A DNA stretch of 64,000 nucleotides from Brevibacillus choshinensis (GCF_016811915.1 NZ_CP069127.1:2517001-2581000); one strand, 5' to 3'; positions 54,046 to 63,550 are shown, counted from the first letter of the stretch. A program made the numbers and translations. The notes: a model not told the origin generated them from the letters alone.

Positions 54046-54869
54046 CTGGTGAATATACCATAAGTGAACTTTGCAAGTTGTTTAGAGTCTCAAGAAGTGG
54101 ATACTATGCTTACCTAAAACGACAAGTAACGGATAGGAACAAGCCCGTAAAAGACTTCATCCAGGCAGTGTATAGGAAGTATGACGGAAAATATGGATAT
54201 AGACAAACTCAACTATTTCTCCTGCAAGATTGCGGGGTGTGGGTCAATCATAAGAAGGTACTTCGACTAATGCAAGAAATGGGACTTCGTTCTCGAATTC
54301 GCCGCAAATATCGAAGTCATTATGTTTCGTCTGTAGGGAGACGAGTTGCCGAGAATGCCCTACAACGTGATTTCAAAGCATGTGCACCGAATCAAAAATG
54401 GGTAACGGATATCACACAATATCGTGTTGCGGATACTTGGCTCTACCTATCTGCTATTAAGGATTTGTTTAATAACGAGATTGTAGCCTACCACATGGGA
54501 GTTCGTAACGACAATGAACTGGTCCTGCGGACCTTTGAGAAAGCTTTTGAAAAAACGAAAGACGTGACTGGACTGATCGTTCACAGCGATCAAGGATTCC
54601 AGTACACGTCCTACGCTTACCACGACATGCTGCCGAAGGTTGGCGCCCAAATCAGCATGTCTCGGAGAGGCAATTGTTATGATAACGCCTCGATGGAGAG
54701 CTTCTTCTCGCATCTCAAAACGGAAGGGCTCTACCCCTATGATATCCGAAGTGTAGATGAGGCACAAAGGCGAATTGAAGAATATATTCAATTCTACAAT
54801 CAAAGTCGACCACAACGAAGATTAAAAAAGCTGACGCCTGTTGAATTCAGACGTCAGCTGTCGGCCTAG
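53985..54869 (+). CDS. IS3-family transposase OrfB (integrase domain)
   Basis: About 294 residues in the -1 frame relative to orfA, likely made only as part of the OrfAB fusion. A helical N-terminal region (YRKYDGKYGYRQ) is followed by the rve integrase core with the complete DDE triad: Asp in WVTDITQY near residue 141, Asp in VHSDQGFQY near 202, Glu in NASMESFFSHLK near 237. It ends with the typical YNQSRPQRRLKKLTPVEFR. Intact. Confidence 0.93.
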   Translation: MFGNLDAGGAVHKYATIKQVAGEYTISELCKLFRVSRSGYYAYLKRQVTDRNKPVKDFIQAVYRKYDGKYGYRQTQLFLLQDCGVWVNHKKVLRLMQEMGLRSRIRRKYRSHYVSSVGRRVAENALQRDFKACAPNQKWVTDITQYRVADTWLYLSAIKDLFNNEIVAYHMGVRNDNELVLRTFEKAFEKTKDVTGLIVHSDQGFQYTSYAYHDMLPKVGAQISMSRRGNCYDNASMESFFSHLKTEGLYPYDIRSVDEAQRRIEEYIQFYNQSRPQRRLKKLTPVEFRRQLSA

Positions 54870-54964
54870 CGACCGGGGTTTTTCATACTGTCCACTAAAT
54901 GGGGTCTTGACCACGGACCACTGGCTGGCGACAGGGGCTTTTTTATGCGATCAACAAGGATTCG

Positions 54965-55267
54965 CTATACTTTTGCGGACAGAAATTGATCGATGCGCAG
55001 GCGATCTTCCTCTGAAAGGGAGCGCCCATCTTCCTTTACAAATACACAGACGCCATAAACCCAATCCAGATAACCATCTGAGGTAATCGGGAAGTTATTC
55101 GCTTCGACTCCCCGTGCGTCCTCGTTGACGATGAGTGAGATTCCCTCGAGATGATCGTCAGCAATGACCTCGTGATCTCCTCCCACCATGTCCTGCAGCT
55201 CGTCCATGTTTGTTACTTCTACGGCTTCTGCCGACTCATGCGGACGCTTTACATATACCGTAATCAT
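54965..55267 (-). CDS. DUF3846-like small protein
   Basis: 100 residues, soluble. It begins MITVYVKRPHESAEAVEV and has a middle VIADDHLEGISLIVNEDARG plus NNFPITSDGYLDWVYGVCVF, a pattern that recalls DUF3846 proteins of unknown function. Very acidic toward the C-terminus. The ATG is preceded by GAGGAG on the minus strand. Its terminator was shared with dut and is now disrupted by the IS. Confidence 0.72.
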   Translation of the reverse strand: MITVYVKRPHESAEAVEVTNMDELQDMVGGDHEVIADDHLEGISLIVNEDARGVEANNFPITSDGYLDWVYGVCVFVKEDGRSLSEEDRLRIDQFLSAKV

Positions 55268-55387
55268 GCATCATCACTCCTCAAGCTTCATCATAACCGA
55301 TACGGGAGATAGACGCGATAGGACTCCGGATTAGCTGTTGGACGTTGGATATCCTATAGGGGGATCACAGAAGAGGAGACATGGACC

Positions 55388-56614
55388 ATGAACATCGTAT
55401 CCGGAAAGCTGTATTGGCCAGAGACCTTGCCTAACCCGAAACGATATCCAGAGCTTACCGAGGATATCGTGTGCGATGTTGCCATTATCGGTGGTGGAGA
55501 AGCTGGGGCGCTGTGCTCCTACTATTTGATGCAGCATGACATCGACCTCGTGTTGGTGGATAAAAAGCTGATCGGGGAAGGCAGCAGCAGTGCCAATACG
55601 GGTCTATTGCAATATGCCAACGACAAATCATTGACCGCGTGCATCCATTCGTTTGGAGAGGATAAAGGAACTCGTTTTTACCAAATGTGCAAGCACGCGG
55701 TCGACGAATTGGAGAGGATCTCATATTCCATTGATGTGTTTCCGGACTACATTAGGAGGGACTGCCTCTACTACGCAAGCCAGCTTGAGGATGTTCAGGG
55801 GTTGCAGCGGGAATATGAGAATTTGAAGAAACAGGGGTTCCCCGTCACTTATCTGGAGCAGGCGCAAGTGGAAAGGCGATTTTCCTTTTCCAAGCCTGGC
55901 GCCATTTATTCGACTGGTGTCGATGCGGAAATCAACCCGTACAAACTCGCGAACGGGATTATTCAAACAGCTGCGCGCAGAGGCATGCGCGTCTACAATG
56001 ACACACAGATCGTTCATCACAAACAAGAATCAGGGGATATGGTACTCCTCACGAAGAAGGGATACAAAATCCGTTGTAAGAGAGCCGTATTTGCCACAGG
56101 ATACGAGACGCAATCGATGAAACGAAATCCAAACGCAGTATTGTCCACAAGCTCTGCGATTGTTACCAATCCCGTTGAAGCATTTCTTGGATGGCCAGGT
56201 GCTTGTCTGATTTGGGAAACTGCCAGGCCATATCTATTCATACGAACGAGCCGGGAAGGTCGCATGATCGTCGGGGGGCTGGATGAAGCAACCACGGATC
56301 CGAAAAAACGGGATGCTTCATTGCCCGGAAAACGAGATCAACTGCTTGCCAAAATCCAAGAGCTCTTCCCCCATATTCCGCTCCGCGCAGAGTACTATTG
56401 GTCGGCTATGTTCGGAAGCACGCATGATGGTCTCCCGTTAATTGGCGAGCAGACTGACTATCCAGGCTGTTTGTTTACGCTCGGTTACGGGGGAAACGGA
56501 ACCGTTTATGCGACGATTGGGGGGCAGATCATTACAGAACTGATCGTCAAGGGGAATCATCCGGATGCTGATTTGTTTTCGTTTCAACGCAAAGAGCATG
56601 CCACAATCTCATAA
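55388..56614 (+). CDS. FAD-dependent amino-acid-oxidase-family oxidoreductase
   Basis: 408 residues, DAO fold. The FAD-binding site is CDVAIIGGGEAGALCSYYL near residue 30 with the ribose-binding acid at the end of LVLVDKK. Further on come SSANTGLLQYAND and the C-terminal GSTHDGLPLIGE and LGYGGNGTVYATIGG. It resembles gamma-glutamylputrescine or glycine oxidase-type enzymes (OrdL group), which deaminate amines or amino acids; the substrate is unknown. ATG with AGAGGAGACATGG upstream. Single gene with its own terminator. Confidence 0.87.
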   Translation: MNIVSGKLYWPETLPNPKRYPELTEDIVCDVAIIGGGEAGALCSYYLMQHDIDLVLVDKKLIGEGSSSANTGLLQYANDKSLTACIHSFGEDKGTRFYQMCKHAVDELERISYSIDVFPDYIRRDCLYYASQLEDVQGLQREYENLKKQGFPVTYLEQAQVERRFSFSKPGAIYSTGVDAEINPYKLANGIIQTAARRGMRVYNDTQIVHHKQESGDMVLLTKKGYKIRCKRAVFATGYETQSMKRNPNAVLSTSSAIVTNPVEAFLGWPGACLIWETARPYLFIRTSREGRMIVGGLDEATTDPKKRDASLPGKRDQLLAKIQELFPHIPLRAEYYWSAMFGSTHDGLPLIGEQTDYPGCLFTLGYGGNGTVYATIGGQIITELIVKGNHPDADLFSFQRKEHATIS

Positions 56615-56625
56615 GAGCCTTGTAC

Positions 56626-56661
56626 AAACGGTTTGTCGAATTTGACAAACCGTTTTCTTTT
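56626..56661 (+). terminator. Strong terminator after the FAD oxidoreductase
   Basis: AAACGGTTTGTC at 56626-56637 pairs perfectly with GACAAACCGTTT at 56644-56655, then T-rich. Confidence 0.93.
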
Positions 56662-56726
56662 TTAGTACTTCATTCCTAGTTCAGGAAATATGGTTAGAGT
56701 GTGAAAAGGAAAGGAGGTGAAATACA

Positions 56727-57095
56727 TTGGCTTCTAAATTTTTGAAAATCGCAGCTGTTTACTTTATTCTCGCGATCATTTTGGGCATCGTCATGGGGGT
56801 CACCAAAGCATTTCAATACGCATCTGTGCATGCACACCTGAACCTCGCAGGGTGGGTCACGCTTGCGATTATCGGACTTATTTATCGCGCTTATCCGCAG
56901 GCAGCAGACAACAAGCTGGCTTCCTGGCATTTTTGGCTGCACAACATCGGTTTGCCTGTCATGCAGGGGTGTTTGTTCCTCATGCTTTTCACTGGCGCAG
57001 AATCGTTCGTGGTTGGAGCGATCGTTGGTTCGTTGGTACTAGGGATCGGAATTTTGTTATTCGTCATCAACGTGTGGAAGCATGTGGGGGAGTAG
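56727..57095 (+). CDS. Small four-helix membrane protein, haem-copper-oxidase subunit I-like
   Basis: 122 residues in four membrane helices. The segment SVHAHLNLAGWVTLAIIGLIYRAYP resembles the first helices of cbb3-type oxidases and NO reductase, where such histidines bind haem, but the rest of a subunit I is absent. Similar short proteins are annotated as cytochrome-c oxidase in bacilli. The TTG start at 56727 is fixed by AAGGAGGTG upstream. Role unknown; a haem or quinone-related membrane factor is possible. Confidence 0.75.
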   Translation: MASKFLKIAAVYFILAIILGIVMGVTKAFQYASVHAHLNLAGWVTLAIIGLIYRAYPQAADNKLASWHFWLHNIGLPVMQGCLFLMLFTGAESFVVGAIVGSLVLGIGILLFVINVWKHVGE

Positions 57096-57182
57096 AGCAA
57101 GCGGTTTGCAGCGTTGCATAGAAAGACGGGGAATGAGTCACCATAGTCCTAACTTTTGACAGGAGAGAGGGGGAATGGGACG

Positions 57183-59168
57183 TTGCAAAAGAGCGTGGAG
57201 AAAAAGCGCCGAATCAAGGCGTCGGAACCTCTTTATCCCTCTCTCCTCCGCACAATCCAGCAGGCGTTTCAACTGAAAAGGAATCCACTGCCTTGGTCAA
57301 AAGCGATCACGGCTGGCATCTGCTCAGGGATTCCCGTGCTGATAGGGCTTCTGGCAAATCATCTATCCTACGGGATGTTGGCAGGGATCGGGAGCTTTAC
57401 GTATTTGTACGTTGCCAATATCCCGTATTCCCAGCGAGCAAAAAAACTGTTCTTTGTCATGATCGGGTTGGCGATGGCAGTAGGAATGGGAACACTGGTC
57501 GCTCCACACCCGCTTACTTCTGCCATTTTCGTCGGTCTGATCGGCGCTCTGGTCACGTTCCTTTTTGGCGCTTACAAAATACAAGGTCCAGCGGCTATTT
57601 TTTTTGTCCTCGCATTTTCCCTGGCTACGGGAATGCCGATCGATCCGACTGCAGCTCCTCTTCGTGCCGGGCTGGTCTTATGCGGGGGAGCGCTGGCATG
57701 GCTCTTGGGAATGATCGGCTGGGTCCGCGATCCACATGGTCCACAGACGACTGCCATGAAGCGGGTGTATATGGAGCTGGCGGCGTTTATGGATAGGGTA
57801 GGGAGCGGAGAGGTACAAGAGGGCAGGAAAAAGCTCGTCGCTGTTTTGAAATCAGCAGAGGAGTCGCTGGCAGTTGGGCAGACATCCTGGCATAGCTCTG
57901 GGCAATACCAGCGTCTCCTTTTATTGAACGACCAGGCAAACGCTATTTTTTTGGATGTATTGGAGTACGCAGAAAAGAAGAGGGACAAGCTCCCGCCGCA
58001 TATCGGGAAGACGGTGCGGTCGATTGCCGCCGCACTGGATGAGAAGAGCAAAGGGAGCGAACGGGCGATTCGTGTGGAGGAATGGCCAGGAGGAGAGGGA
58101 ATCATTCTCCGCCTTCAAAGCAATGTCCGAGAGGCTGTGCGTATTTTGATTGACCCGCAAACAGATGTAGATGCGGTGCAAAAAAGAAAACGGCAATCCC
58201 TGTGGACAGTGCTTGGCGGTTCTTTTGACAAAAATTCCATCGTTTTTCTCACCTCGATCCGATTTGGGCTGGTTCTTGCTGCAACTGCCCTCCTTGCCTA
58301 TTCGTTCGAACTAAATCGGTCGTATTGGGTCACCTTGTCGTGTGCGGCCGTCATGTCGGGGGCGACCATTATCGCCACTTTTCATCGAGCGATTCAGCGT
58401 TCGATCGGAACCGTAGTCGGGATCATGGTAGCGACGATTATTTTGGCAGCGCACCCGCATGGCTTGTTTATCGCGGTGGTAATCATGTTCATGACGGCTC
58501 TGACGGAGCTGGCGATTGTACTCAATTACGGTTTGGCGGCCTTATTCATTACCCCAAACGCTCTGCTTCTCGCGGAAAGCACGGGCCAAAATCTCAGTCT
58601 GTCCTTTGTTGCATCGGCACGCATCATCGATGTTGTCATCGGCTGTGCCATTGGCTTGGTAGGGACATTGTTAATTGGAAGGCGCAAGGCATCGAGCATG
58701 CTCCCCCATCTCATCGCAAAGACGATCCGCAGCCAGCAGCAGTATTTGATGACGTTATTCTCTGAACACCGAGCCAATCTCGATCTCAAGCAATCGCTGG
58801 AACAAAGAAAAATGCAGACGAATCTGAGCAACTTACAAATCGTGTACACAACTGCCATTGGCGAGATCCCGAGCAATAAGAGACAGCTGGAGTACATGTG
58901 GCCTGTCATTTTTTCCATCGAGCAAGTGGGGTATTTGCTCGAGTCCTGTCTGAAATCGGCACGCTGCCCGATTTTGTCGGATGCGACGCTCTCACAGCTT
59001 TTGCTCGTATTTGAGACCATGGCCAAATCAGCTGAACAAAAAGCGCCGCTCGCAAAGAAGGAAATTCCGGCAATCATCGATTTTCCGCAATTGCAGAGGG
59101 AGCTCAGTGAATTGCAGGATGCATTGCAGGTGAGCACCAGGGTACAAGCGAGTGAAGCTCTTCGTTAG
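57183..59168 (+). CDS. FUSC-family membrane protein (aromatic acid exporter-like)
   Basis: 661 residues in the FUSC layout: a block of about five membrane helices (45-200: ITAGICSGIPVLIGLLANHL onward), a cytosolic helical middle (205-350), a second membrane block (365-515) and a helical C-terminus. The family includes AaeB/YccS-like exporters; substrate unknown. The TTG at 57183 lies nine bases after GAGAGGGGGA; another TTG nine codons earlier overlaps this site. 87 bp after the small oxidase-like gene, possibly co-transcribed. It ends within its terminator. Confidence 0.86.
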   Translation: MQKSVEKKRRIKASEPLYPSLLRTIQQAFQLKRNPLPWSKAITAGICSGIPVLIGLLANHLSYGMLAGIGSFTYLYVANIPYSQRAKKLFFVMIGLAMAVGMGTLVAPHPLTSAIFVGLIGALVTFLFGAYKIQGPAAIFFVLAFSLATGMPIDPTAAPLRAGLVLCGGALAWLLGMIGWVRDPHGPQTTAMKRVYMELAAFMDRVGSGEVQEGRKKLVAVLKSAEESLAVGQTSWHSSGQYQRLLLLNDQANAIFLDVLEYAEKKRDKLPPHIGKTVRSIAAALDEKSKGSERAIRVEEWPGGEGIILRLQSNVREAVRILIDPQTDVDAVQKRKRQSLWTVLGGSFDKNSIVFLTSIRFGLVLAATALLAYSFELNRSYWVTLSCAAVMSGATIIATFHRAIQRSIGTVVGIMVATIILAAHPHGLFIAVVIMFMTALTELAIVLNYGLAALFITPNALLLAESTGQNLSLSFVASARIIDVVIGCAIGLVGTLLIGRRKASSMLPHLIAKTIRSQQQYLMTLFSEHRANLDLKQSLEQRKMQTNLSNLQIVYTTAIGEIPSNKRQLEYMWPVIFSIEQVGYLLESCLKSARCPILSDATLSQLLLVFETMAKSAEQKAPLAKKEIPAIIDFPQLQRELSELQDALQVSTRVQASEALR

Positions 59169-59184
59169 GCGAAGAGCTTTTTTG
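59155..59184 (+). terminator. Terminator overlapping the end of the FUSC gene
   Basis: AAGCTCTTCG at 59155-59164 pairs with CGAAGAGCTT at 59170-59179, then Ts. The 5' arm lies inside the last codons of the FUSC gene. Confidence 0.9.
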
Positions 59185-59267
59185 TGCGTTACGCCCATTT
59201 TTTCAACACGGGCAGATGACCCCCGAACTTAGCCTACCTCTTGGGCATAAAGTAGATGGAAATATGG

Positions 59268-59295
59268 TTGACAGGTAGGAAAAGGAAGGTATAAT
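59268..59295 (+). promoter_or_regulatory. Near-consensus SigA promoter of the sulfate operon
   Basis: Perfect TTGACA at 59268-59273, 16-bp spacer, perfect TATAAT at 59290-59295. Downstream, TTAATTAA and AATTAA lie in the first transcribed bases and could be the operator that keeps so strong a promoter off; a CymR-like sulfur repressor would fit but is not shown. Confidence 0.85.
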
Positions 59296-59356
59296 TCATG
59301 ATAACAAAGTAATCCGATTAATTAAGTGTGAATTAAGAAGGAGTGAAAAACGTTAC

Positions 59357-60424
59357 ATGAGCAAGAAAGCCAACCCCATCCAAGCCTTTTGGAAACAATT
59401 CGGATTCATCGCATTAGCCGTTGCGATCGGGGGGTGCTCTTCGGCATCCAACACGACGCCCAGTGCGTCAGGCGAGAGCAAATCCACGCAAGCAGCTGTT
59501 GAATTGCTGAATGTTTCCTACGATCCTACCCGCGAGTTTTATCAGGATGTGAACAATGAATTTGCTGCCGAATGGAAGCAAAAGACCGGGCAGACCGTGA
59601 CCATCAAGCAATCGCACGGCGGGTCAGGCAAACAATCGCGATCTGTGATTGACGGCTTGGAAGCGGATGTAGTGACACTGGCGTTGGCCTATGATATCGA
59701 TGCGATGGCAGAACGGGGCTTGATCCCCGCTGATTGGCAAAAAAAACGGCCCGACAACAGCTCACCATACACTTCTACGATCGTCTTCCTGGTACGCAAG
59801 GGAAATCCCAAGCAGATCAAAGATTGGGATGATTTGATCAAGCCCGGCATTTCCGTCATCACACCCAATCCGAAAACATCAGGTGGCGCTAGATGGAACT
59901 ATTTGGCTGCGTGGGGCTACGCATTGGAAAAGAACAACCATGATGAAGCAAAGGCGAAGGAATTCGTAACCAGTCTGTTTAAAAACGTTCCCGTGCTCGA
60001 TTCGGGCGCACGCGGCTCTACGACGACGTTCGTTGAGCGGGGAATTGGAGATGTGCTCATCGCTTGGGAAAACGAAGCCTACCTCGCCGTCAACGAGCTT
60101 GGCAAAGACAAGTTTGAGATCGTGAATCCTTCGCTCAGCATCTTGGCAGAGCCACCCGTTACGATCGTGGACAAATATGCGGATAAGCACAAGACAAGAG
60201 AAGTCGCCGATGCCTATCTGCAGTTCTTGTACAGCCAAAAAGGGCAAGAGCTGGCGGCCAAACATTACTACCGTCCTCGAAACCAAGAGGTGCTCAAAGC
60301 CCATACCCCAGCTTTCCCGCAAATCAAGCTATACACCATTGATGAATGGTTCGGGGGATGGACGAAAGCCCAGAAAGACCATTTCTCCGACCAAGGCATC
60401 TTCGACCAAATCTATAAGCCATAA
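59357..60424 (+). CDS. Sulfate ABC transporter substrate-binding lipoprotein
   Basis: 355 residues. A lipoprotein signal with Cys27 in VAIGGCSS. The mature part matches sulfate/thiosulfate-binding proteins: [49 protein letters not shown] and [19 protein letters not shown]. Sbp and CysP cannot be told apart with certainty. ATG preceded by AGAAGGAGTG some distance upstream. First gene of the operon with two permeases and one ATPase. Confidence 0.93.
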   Translation: MSKKANPIQAFWKQFGFIALAVAIGGCSSASNTTPSASGESKSTQAAVELLNVSYDPTREFYQDVNNEFAAEWKQKTGQTVTIKQSHGGSGKQSRSVIDGLEADVVTLALAYDIDAMAERGLIPADWQKKRPDNSSPYTSTIVFLVRKGNPKQIKDWDDLIKPGISVITPNPKTSGGARWNYLAAWGYALEKNNHDEAKAKEFVTSLFKNVPVLDSGARGSTTTFVERGIGDVLIAWENEAYLAVNELGKDKFEIVNPSLSILAEPPVTIVDKYADKHKTREVADAYLQFLYSQKGQELAAKHYYRPRNQEVLKAHTPAFPQIKLYTIDEWFGGWTKAQKDHFSDQGIFDQIYKP

Positions 60425-60450
60425 CTTTACCCATCAGAGGAGTTATCTCC

Positions 60451-61287
60451 ATGAGAAAAACATTGCGTAACAAAGGGTTCCTGCCCGGATTTGGCATGAC
60501 CATGGGCTATACGATTATTTACCTGAGCCTGCTCGTGCTCATCCCGCTTTCCGTCCTTTTTTTGAAGGCGACGACGATGAGCTGGGAACAGTTTGTCGGG
60601 ACGATCCTCGATGCCAGGGTGCTGGCATCGATCCGCGTGAGCATACTGTCTTCTTTTTTTGCTGCCTGCGTCAATGCAGTGTTTGGAGTGCTGGTAGCCT
60701 GGGTGCTTGCTCGTTATGAATTCTTCGGGAAGCGCATCATTGATGGAATCGTGGATTTGCCCTTCGCTTTGCCGACTGCAGTGGGAGGTATTGCCCTGAC
60801 CTCGATCTATGCCGAAAACGGCTGGCTCGGGCAGTACTTGGCGGAGTGGGGCATCAAGGTCGCGTACACTCCGCTCGGCATCTGGGTCGCGCTGACGTTC
60901 ATCGGGTTGCCGTTCGTCGTCCGTACCGTGCAGCCCGTCTTGCAGGACTGGGATCTGCAAATGGAGGAAGCGGCCGCCACGCTTGGCGCGACGAGGTGGA
61001 GCACCTTCATTCGTGTCATTCTGCCGCACTTGATGCCAGCGGTCGTCACGGGATTTGCATTGGCGTTTGCTCGTGCGCTGGGGGAATACGGTTCTGTCGT
61101 GTTTATCTCGGGGAATATGCCGCTGAAGACAGAGATTGTTCCGCTGCTGATCATGACCAAGCTGGAGCAATTCGATTATGCAGGCGCAACCGCGATCGCG
61201 ACGGTCATGCTTGTGGCTTCCTTCGTGATGCTGCTCATCATCAATTACCTGCAATGGAGAATCAATAAATTTGATGCCGCACGATAG
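60451..61287 (+). CDS. cysT: Sulfate ABC transporter permease CysT
   Basis: 278 residues with six membrane helices. It begins LPGFGMTMGYTIIYLSLLVLIPLSVLF-like CysT residues and has the permease EAA loop near residue 170 (EEAAATLGATRWSTFIRVILP). LPFALPTAVGGIALT is characteristic of CysT/CysU. The ATG lies 26 bp after the binding-protein gene, with GAGGAG upstream. It pairs with CysW to form the membrane channel. Confidence 0.93.
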   Translation: MRKTLRNKGFLPGFGMTMGYTIIYLSLLVLIPLSVLFLKATTMSWEQFVGTILDARVLASIRVSILSSFFAACVNAVFGVLVAWVLARYEFFGKRIIDGIVDLPFALPTAVGGIALTSIYAENGWLGQYLAEWGIKVAYTPLGIWVALTFIGLPFVVRTVQPVLQDWDLQMEEAAATLGATRWSTFIRVILPHLMPAVVTGFALAFARALGEYGSVVFISGNMPLKTEIVPLLIMTKLEQFDYAGATAIATVMLVASFVMLLIINYLQWRINKFDAAR

Positions 61288-61299
61288 GAGGTGCCAAGC

Positions 61300-62169
61300 G
61301 TGAAGCATTTGACCGAGCCGCGCTACGTTCGCTGGCTGTTGATCAGCCTTGCCATGTTATTTCTTGCGCTGTTTCTGATCCTGCCCCTCATCGCTGTCTT
61401 CACGGAAGCGTTCAAGCAGGGAGCAGAAGTATTCGCTGCCGCGATCACAGAGCCTGAGACGTTGTCTGCTGTGAAGCTGACCTTGCTTGTGGCAGCCATC
61501 AGTGTGCCTCTGAACGTAACATTCGGCATTGCGGCAGCCTGGGCCATCGCGAAATTCTCCTTTCGGGGGAAAAATGTGCTGCTCACACTCATCGATCTTC
61601 CCTTTGCCGTATCGCCCGTCATTGCCGGACTGATCTTCGTCCTGCTGTTCGGGAGCCAGGGAGTGTTGGGGCCTTGGCTGGAGACAACGGACATCAAGAT
61701 CATCTTTGCCGTCCCAGGCATTATCCTGGCGACGACCTTCGTCACTTTTCCTTTCGTTGCGCGTGAGCTGATTCCGATCATGGAAGCGCAAGGAAAAGAC
61801 GAGGAAGAGGCGGCGGTATCCCTCGGTGCGAGCGGATGGAAGACGTTCTGGAGGGTGACCTTGCCCAATGTCAAATGGGGTCTGTTGTACGGGGTGATCC
61901 TGTGCAATGCAAGGGCCATGGGGGAATTTGGAGCCGTATCGGTCGTGTCCGGGCACATTCGGGGAATGACGAATACGCTGCCCTTGCACGTGGAAATCTT
62001 GTACAACGAATATCAGTTTGCTGCAGCCTTTGCCGTGGCCACACTCCTCGCTGTATTGGCGCTCGTGACGCTCATTCTCAAAAGCCTGGTGGAATGGAAG
62101 ACACAGCGAGAGCACAGTGCGGAGGAAGAGCAACACCACTACGAGGGATCGGGAGAGAGAGCCGTATGA
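61300..62169 (+). CDS. cysW: Sulfate ABC transporter permease CysW
   Basis: 289 residues, six membrane helices. Typical CysW segments are [20 protein letters not shown] near the start, [21 protein letters not shown], and the EAA loop [21 protein letters not shown] near residue 175. It ends in a charged tail. The GTG at 61300 lies behind AGGAGGTG; the GTG at 61291 is part of that site. The stop overlaps the cysA start by four bases. Confidence 0.92.
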   Translation: MKHLTEPRYVRWLLISLAMLFLALFLILPLIAVFTEAFKQGAEVFAAAITEPETLSAVKLTLLVAAISVPLNVTFGIAAAWAIAKFSFRGKNVLLTLIDLPFAVSPVIAGLIFVLLFGSQGVLGPWLETTDIKIIFAVPGIILATTFVTFPFVARELIPIMEAQGKDEEEAAVSLGASGWKTFWRVTLPNVKWGLLYGVILCNARAMGEFGAVSVVSGHIRGMTNTLPLHVEILYNEYQFAAAFAVATLLAVLALVTLILKSLVEWKTQREHSAEEEQHHYEGSGERAV

Positions 62170-63278
62170 GCATAGAGGTCGTAAATATTACCAAATCCTA
62201 TAAGAACTTTACGGCATTGAGTGACGTCAGCCTGCAAATACCCGAGGGTGAGTTGGTTGCATTGCTCGGCCCGTCCGGTTCTGGAAAAACAACCTTGCTG
62301 CGATTGATTGCAGGACTCGAGCAGCCGGAGCAGGGGAGCATTCTGTTCAATGGCGAAGACAATACAGACCGTGATGTGAGGGAGAGACGTGTAGGATTCG
62401 TCTTTCAGCATTACGCCCTGTTTCGACACATGAACATCTTTGACAATATCGCCTTTGGCCTCACCGTCCGCTCCCGCAAGACCCGACCGAGCAAGCAGGA
62501 AATCCACGAGCGGGTTCACTCTCTCCTGAAGCTGGTCCAGCTGGAAGGTCTCGCTCATCGTTACCCGTCCCAGCTGTCTGGAGGCCAGCGCCAACGTGTG
62601 GCTTTAGCCCGTGCGCTCGCGGTAGAGCCCAAATTTTTGCTGCTCGATGAACCGTTCGGGGCGCTCGATACGAAAGTCAGACAAGAGCTGAGGCGTTGGC
62701 TGCGTCACCTGCATGGCAAGCTGGGATTGACGATCCTGTTTGTCACGCACGACCAGGAGGAAGCGATGGAGCTGGCTGATCAGGTCGTGGTCATGAACGA
62801 AGGCAAGGTGGAGCAGGTCGGATCACCAGAAGAGATTTACAATCGCCCGGCGAACCCATTTGTCTACAGCTTTCTCGGGCGTGTCAATCTGTTTCACGGC
62901 CGGCTCCGTGACGGGAAGGTGCAGCTCGGAGAAACGGAATATGAGACGCAGTGGGGGCAAAAAACCGGGGAGTACCCGACAATCGGATACATGCGGCCGC
63001 ATGATGTGGAAATCTCGCTCGTTCCTCATGTCGGTCAGTCCGTGAAGGCTCAGATCCGCCGGATTTCCCTGCTAGGTCCGATCGTGCGCTTGGATCTGAA
63101 ACGGCTCGATACGGAGGAAATGTTCGAGGCCGAGCTGACGCGCCAGCGATTCTTGGAGCTGCAGCTGGAAGAGAACAAAGTCGTTTATGCTACCCTGCAT
63201 AATGTCTCGTTTTACGTGGATTCCCAGCAAGCGATCGCGCCTTCACCGACACTCGTTCCGCTGCGAATCAGCATTTAG
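62166..63278 (+). CDS. cysA: Sulfate/thiosulfate ABC transporter ATPase CysA
   Basis: 370 residues. The ATPase core has Walker [10 protein letters not shown] near residue 38, Q-loop FQHYALF, signature [14 protein letters not shown] near 138, Walker [12 protein letters not shown] and the H-loop [10 protein letters not shown]-terminal TOBE-like domain follows (about 240-370: [11 protein letters not shown]). The ATG at 62166 overlaps the cysW stop (ATGA). The open frame extends far upstream in the wrong-phase shadow of cysW and is not used. Confidence 0.94.
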   Translation: MSIEVVNITKSYKNFTALSDVSLQIPEGELVALLGPSGSGKTTLLRLIAGLEQPEQGSILFNGEDNTDRDVRERRVGFVFQHYALFRHMNIFDNIAFGLTVRSRKTRPSKQEIHERVHSLLKLVQLEGLAHRYPSQLSGGQRQRVALARALAVEPKFLLLDEPFGALDTKVRQELRRWLRHLHGKLGLTILFVTHDQEEAMELADQVVVMNEGKVEQVGSPEEIYNRPANPFVYSFLGRVNLFHGRLRDGKVQLGETEYETQWGQKTGEYPTIGYMRPHDVEISLVPHVGQSVKAQIRRISLLGPIVRLDLKRLDTEEMFEAELTRQRFLELQLEENKVVYATLHNVSFYVDSQQAIAPSPTLVPLRISI

Positions 63279-63290
63279 GGAATAGGTGAG

Positions 63291-63327
63291 GAACCGGACT
63301 GCCTGTGCGCAGGTCCGGTTCTTCTTG
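63291..63327 (+). terminator. Terminator of the sulfate operon
   Basis: GAACCGGAC at 63291-63299 pairs perfectly with GTCCGGTTC at 63313-63321, followed by TTCTT. Confidence 0.85.
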
Positions 63328-63341
63328 TGTCACGTCCGATT

Positions 63342-63458
63342 TTACTCGCCGCGCTGCTTGGAGCGAGTCTGCTCTTTGCCTACCGTCGTGGAAGATCGAG
63401 TCTGGGAAGGATTTTCCTTGTTGCCCATTTCATTTTTGACCCCGTTTTTCTTGGACAT
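63342..63458 (-). CDS. Very small basic hypothetical protein
   Basis: 38 residues, below usual gene-caller limits. On the minus strand GTAGGAGGTAGGGAGA directly precedes an ATG. The product begins MSKKNGVKNEMGNKENPSQT and ends RSKQRGE; it is hydrophilic, rich in Lys, Gln, Asn and Ser, without hydrophobic segments. This composition resembles small spore proteins, but no family match is claimed. It lies between the sulfate operon and the ABC-F gene and is transcribed against both. Confidence 0.6.
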   Translation of the reverse strand: MSKKNGVKNEMGNKENPSQTRSSTTVGKEQTRSKQRGE

Positions 63459-63550
63459 TCTCCCTACCTCCTACTGACTTTATGGAATGGAAACACGGTG
63501 CTAGTTTTCCCTGTTTTCCTTTCTTCTATTGATAAAAGCGGCTTTGTTTT

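Larger units (their letters stand above)
53643..54913 (+). mobile_element. IS3-family insertion sequence (IS150-like), 1271 bp, intact
   Basis: Imperfect terminal inverted repeats of about 38 bp share ACCCC, a block AGT(A/G)GACA and GAAAAACCCC. The ends are TG...CA, flanked by a 3-bp direct repeat CGG (53640-53642 and 54914-54916), as usual for this group. Two overlapping frames, orfA and orfB, are joined by a slippery A-run. The DDE residues are intact, so the element could still be active. Inserted between dut and a convergent gene, within the shared terminator. Confidence 0.92.
53613..54944. terminator. Terminator hairpin split by the IS element
   Basis: AAAAGCCCCT at 53613-53622 and AGGGGCTTTTTT at 54933-54944 are complementary arms now 1.3 kb apart. 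Removing 53643-54913 and one CGG copy rejoins them with inner GGTC/GACC pairing, giving a complete bidirectional terminator for dut and the convergent gene at 54965. The insertion therefore sits in the loop side of this hairpin. Confidence 0.8.

Noticed and set aside
61836..62165. Upstream extension of the cysA frame
   Set aside because: It lies wholly within cysW in another phase; CysA homology starts at the ATG at 62166.
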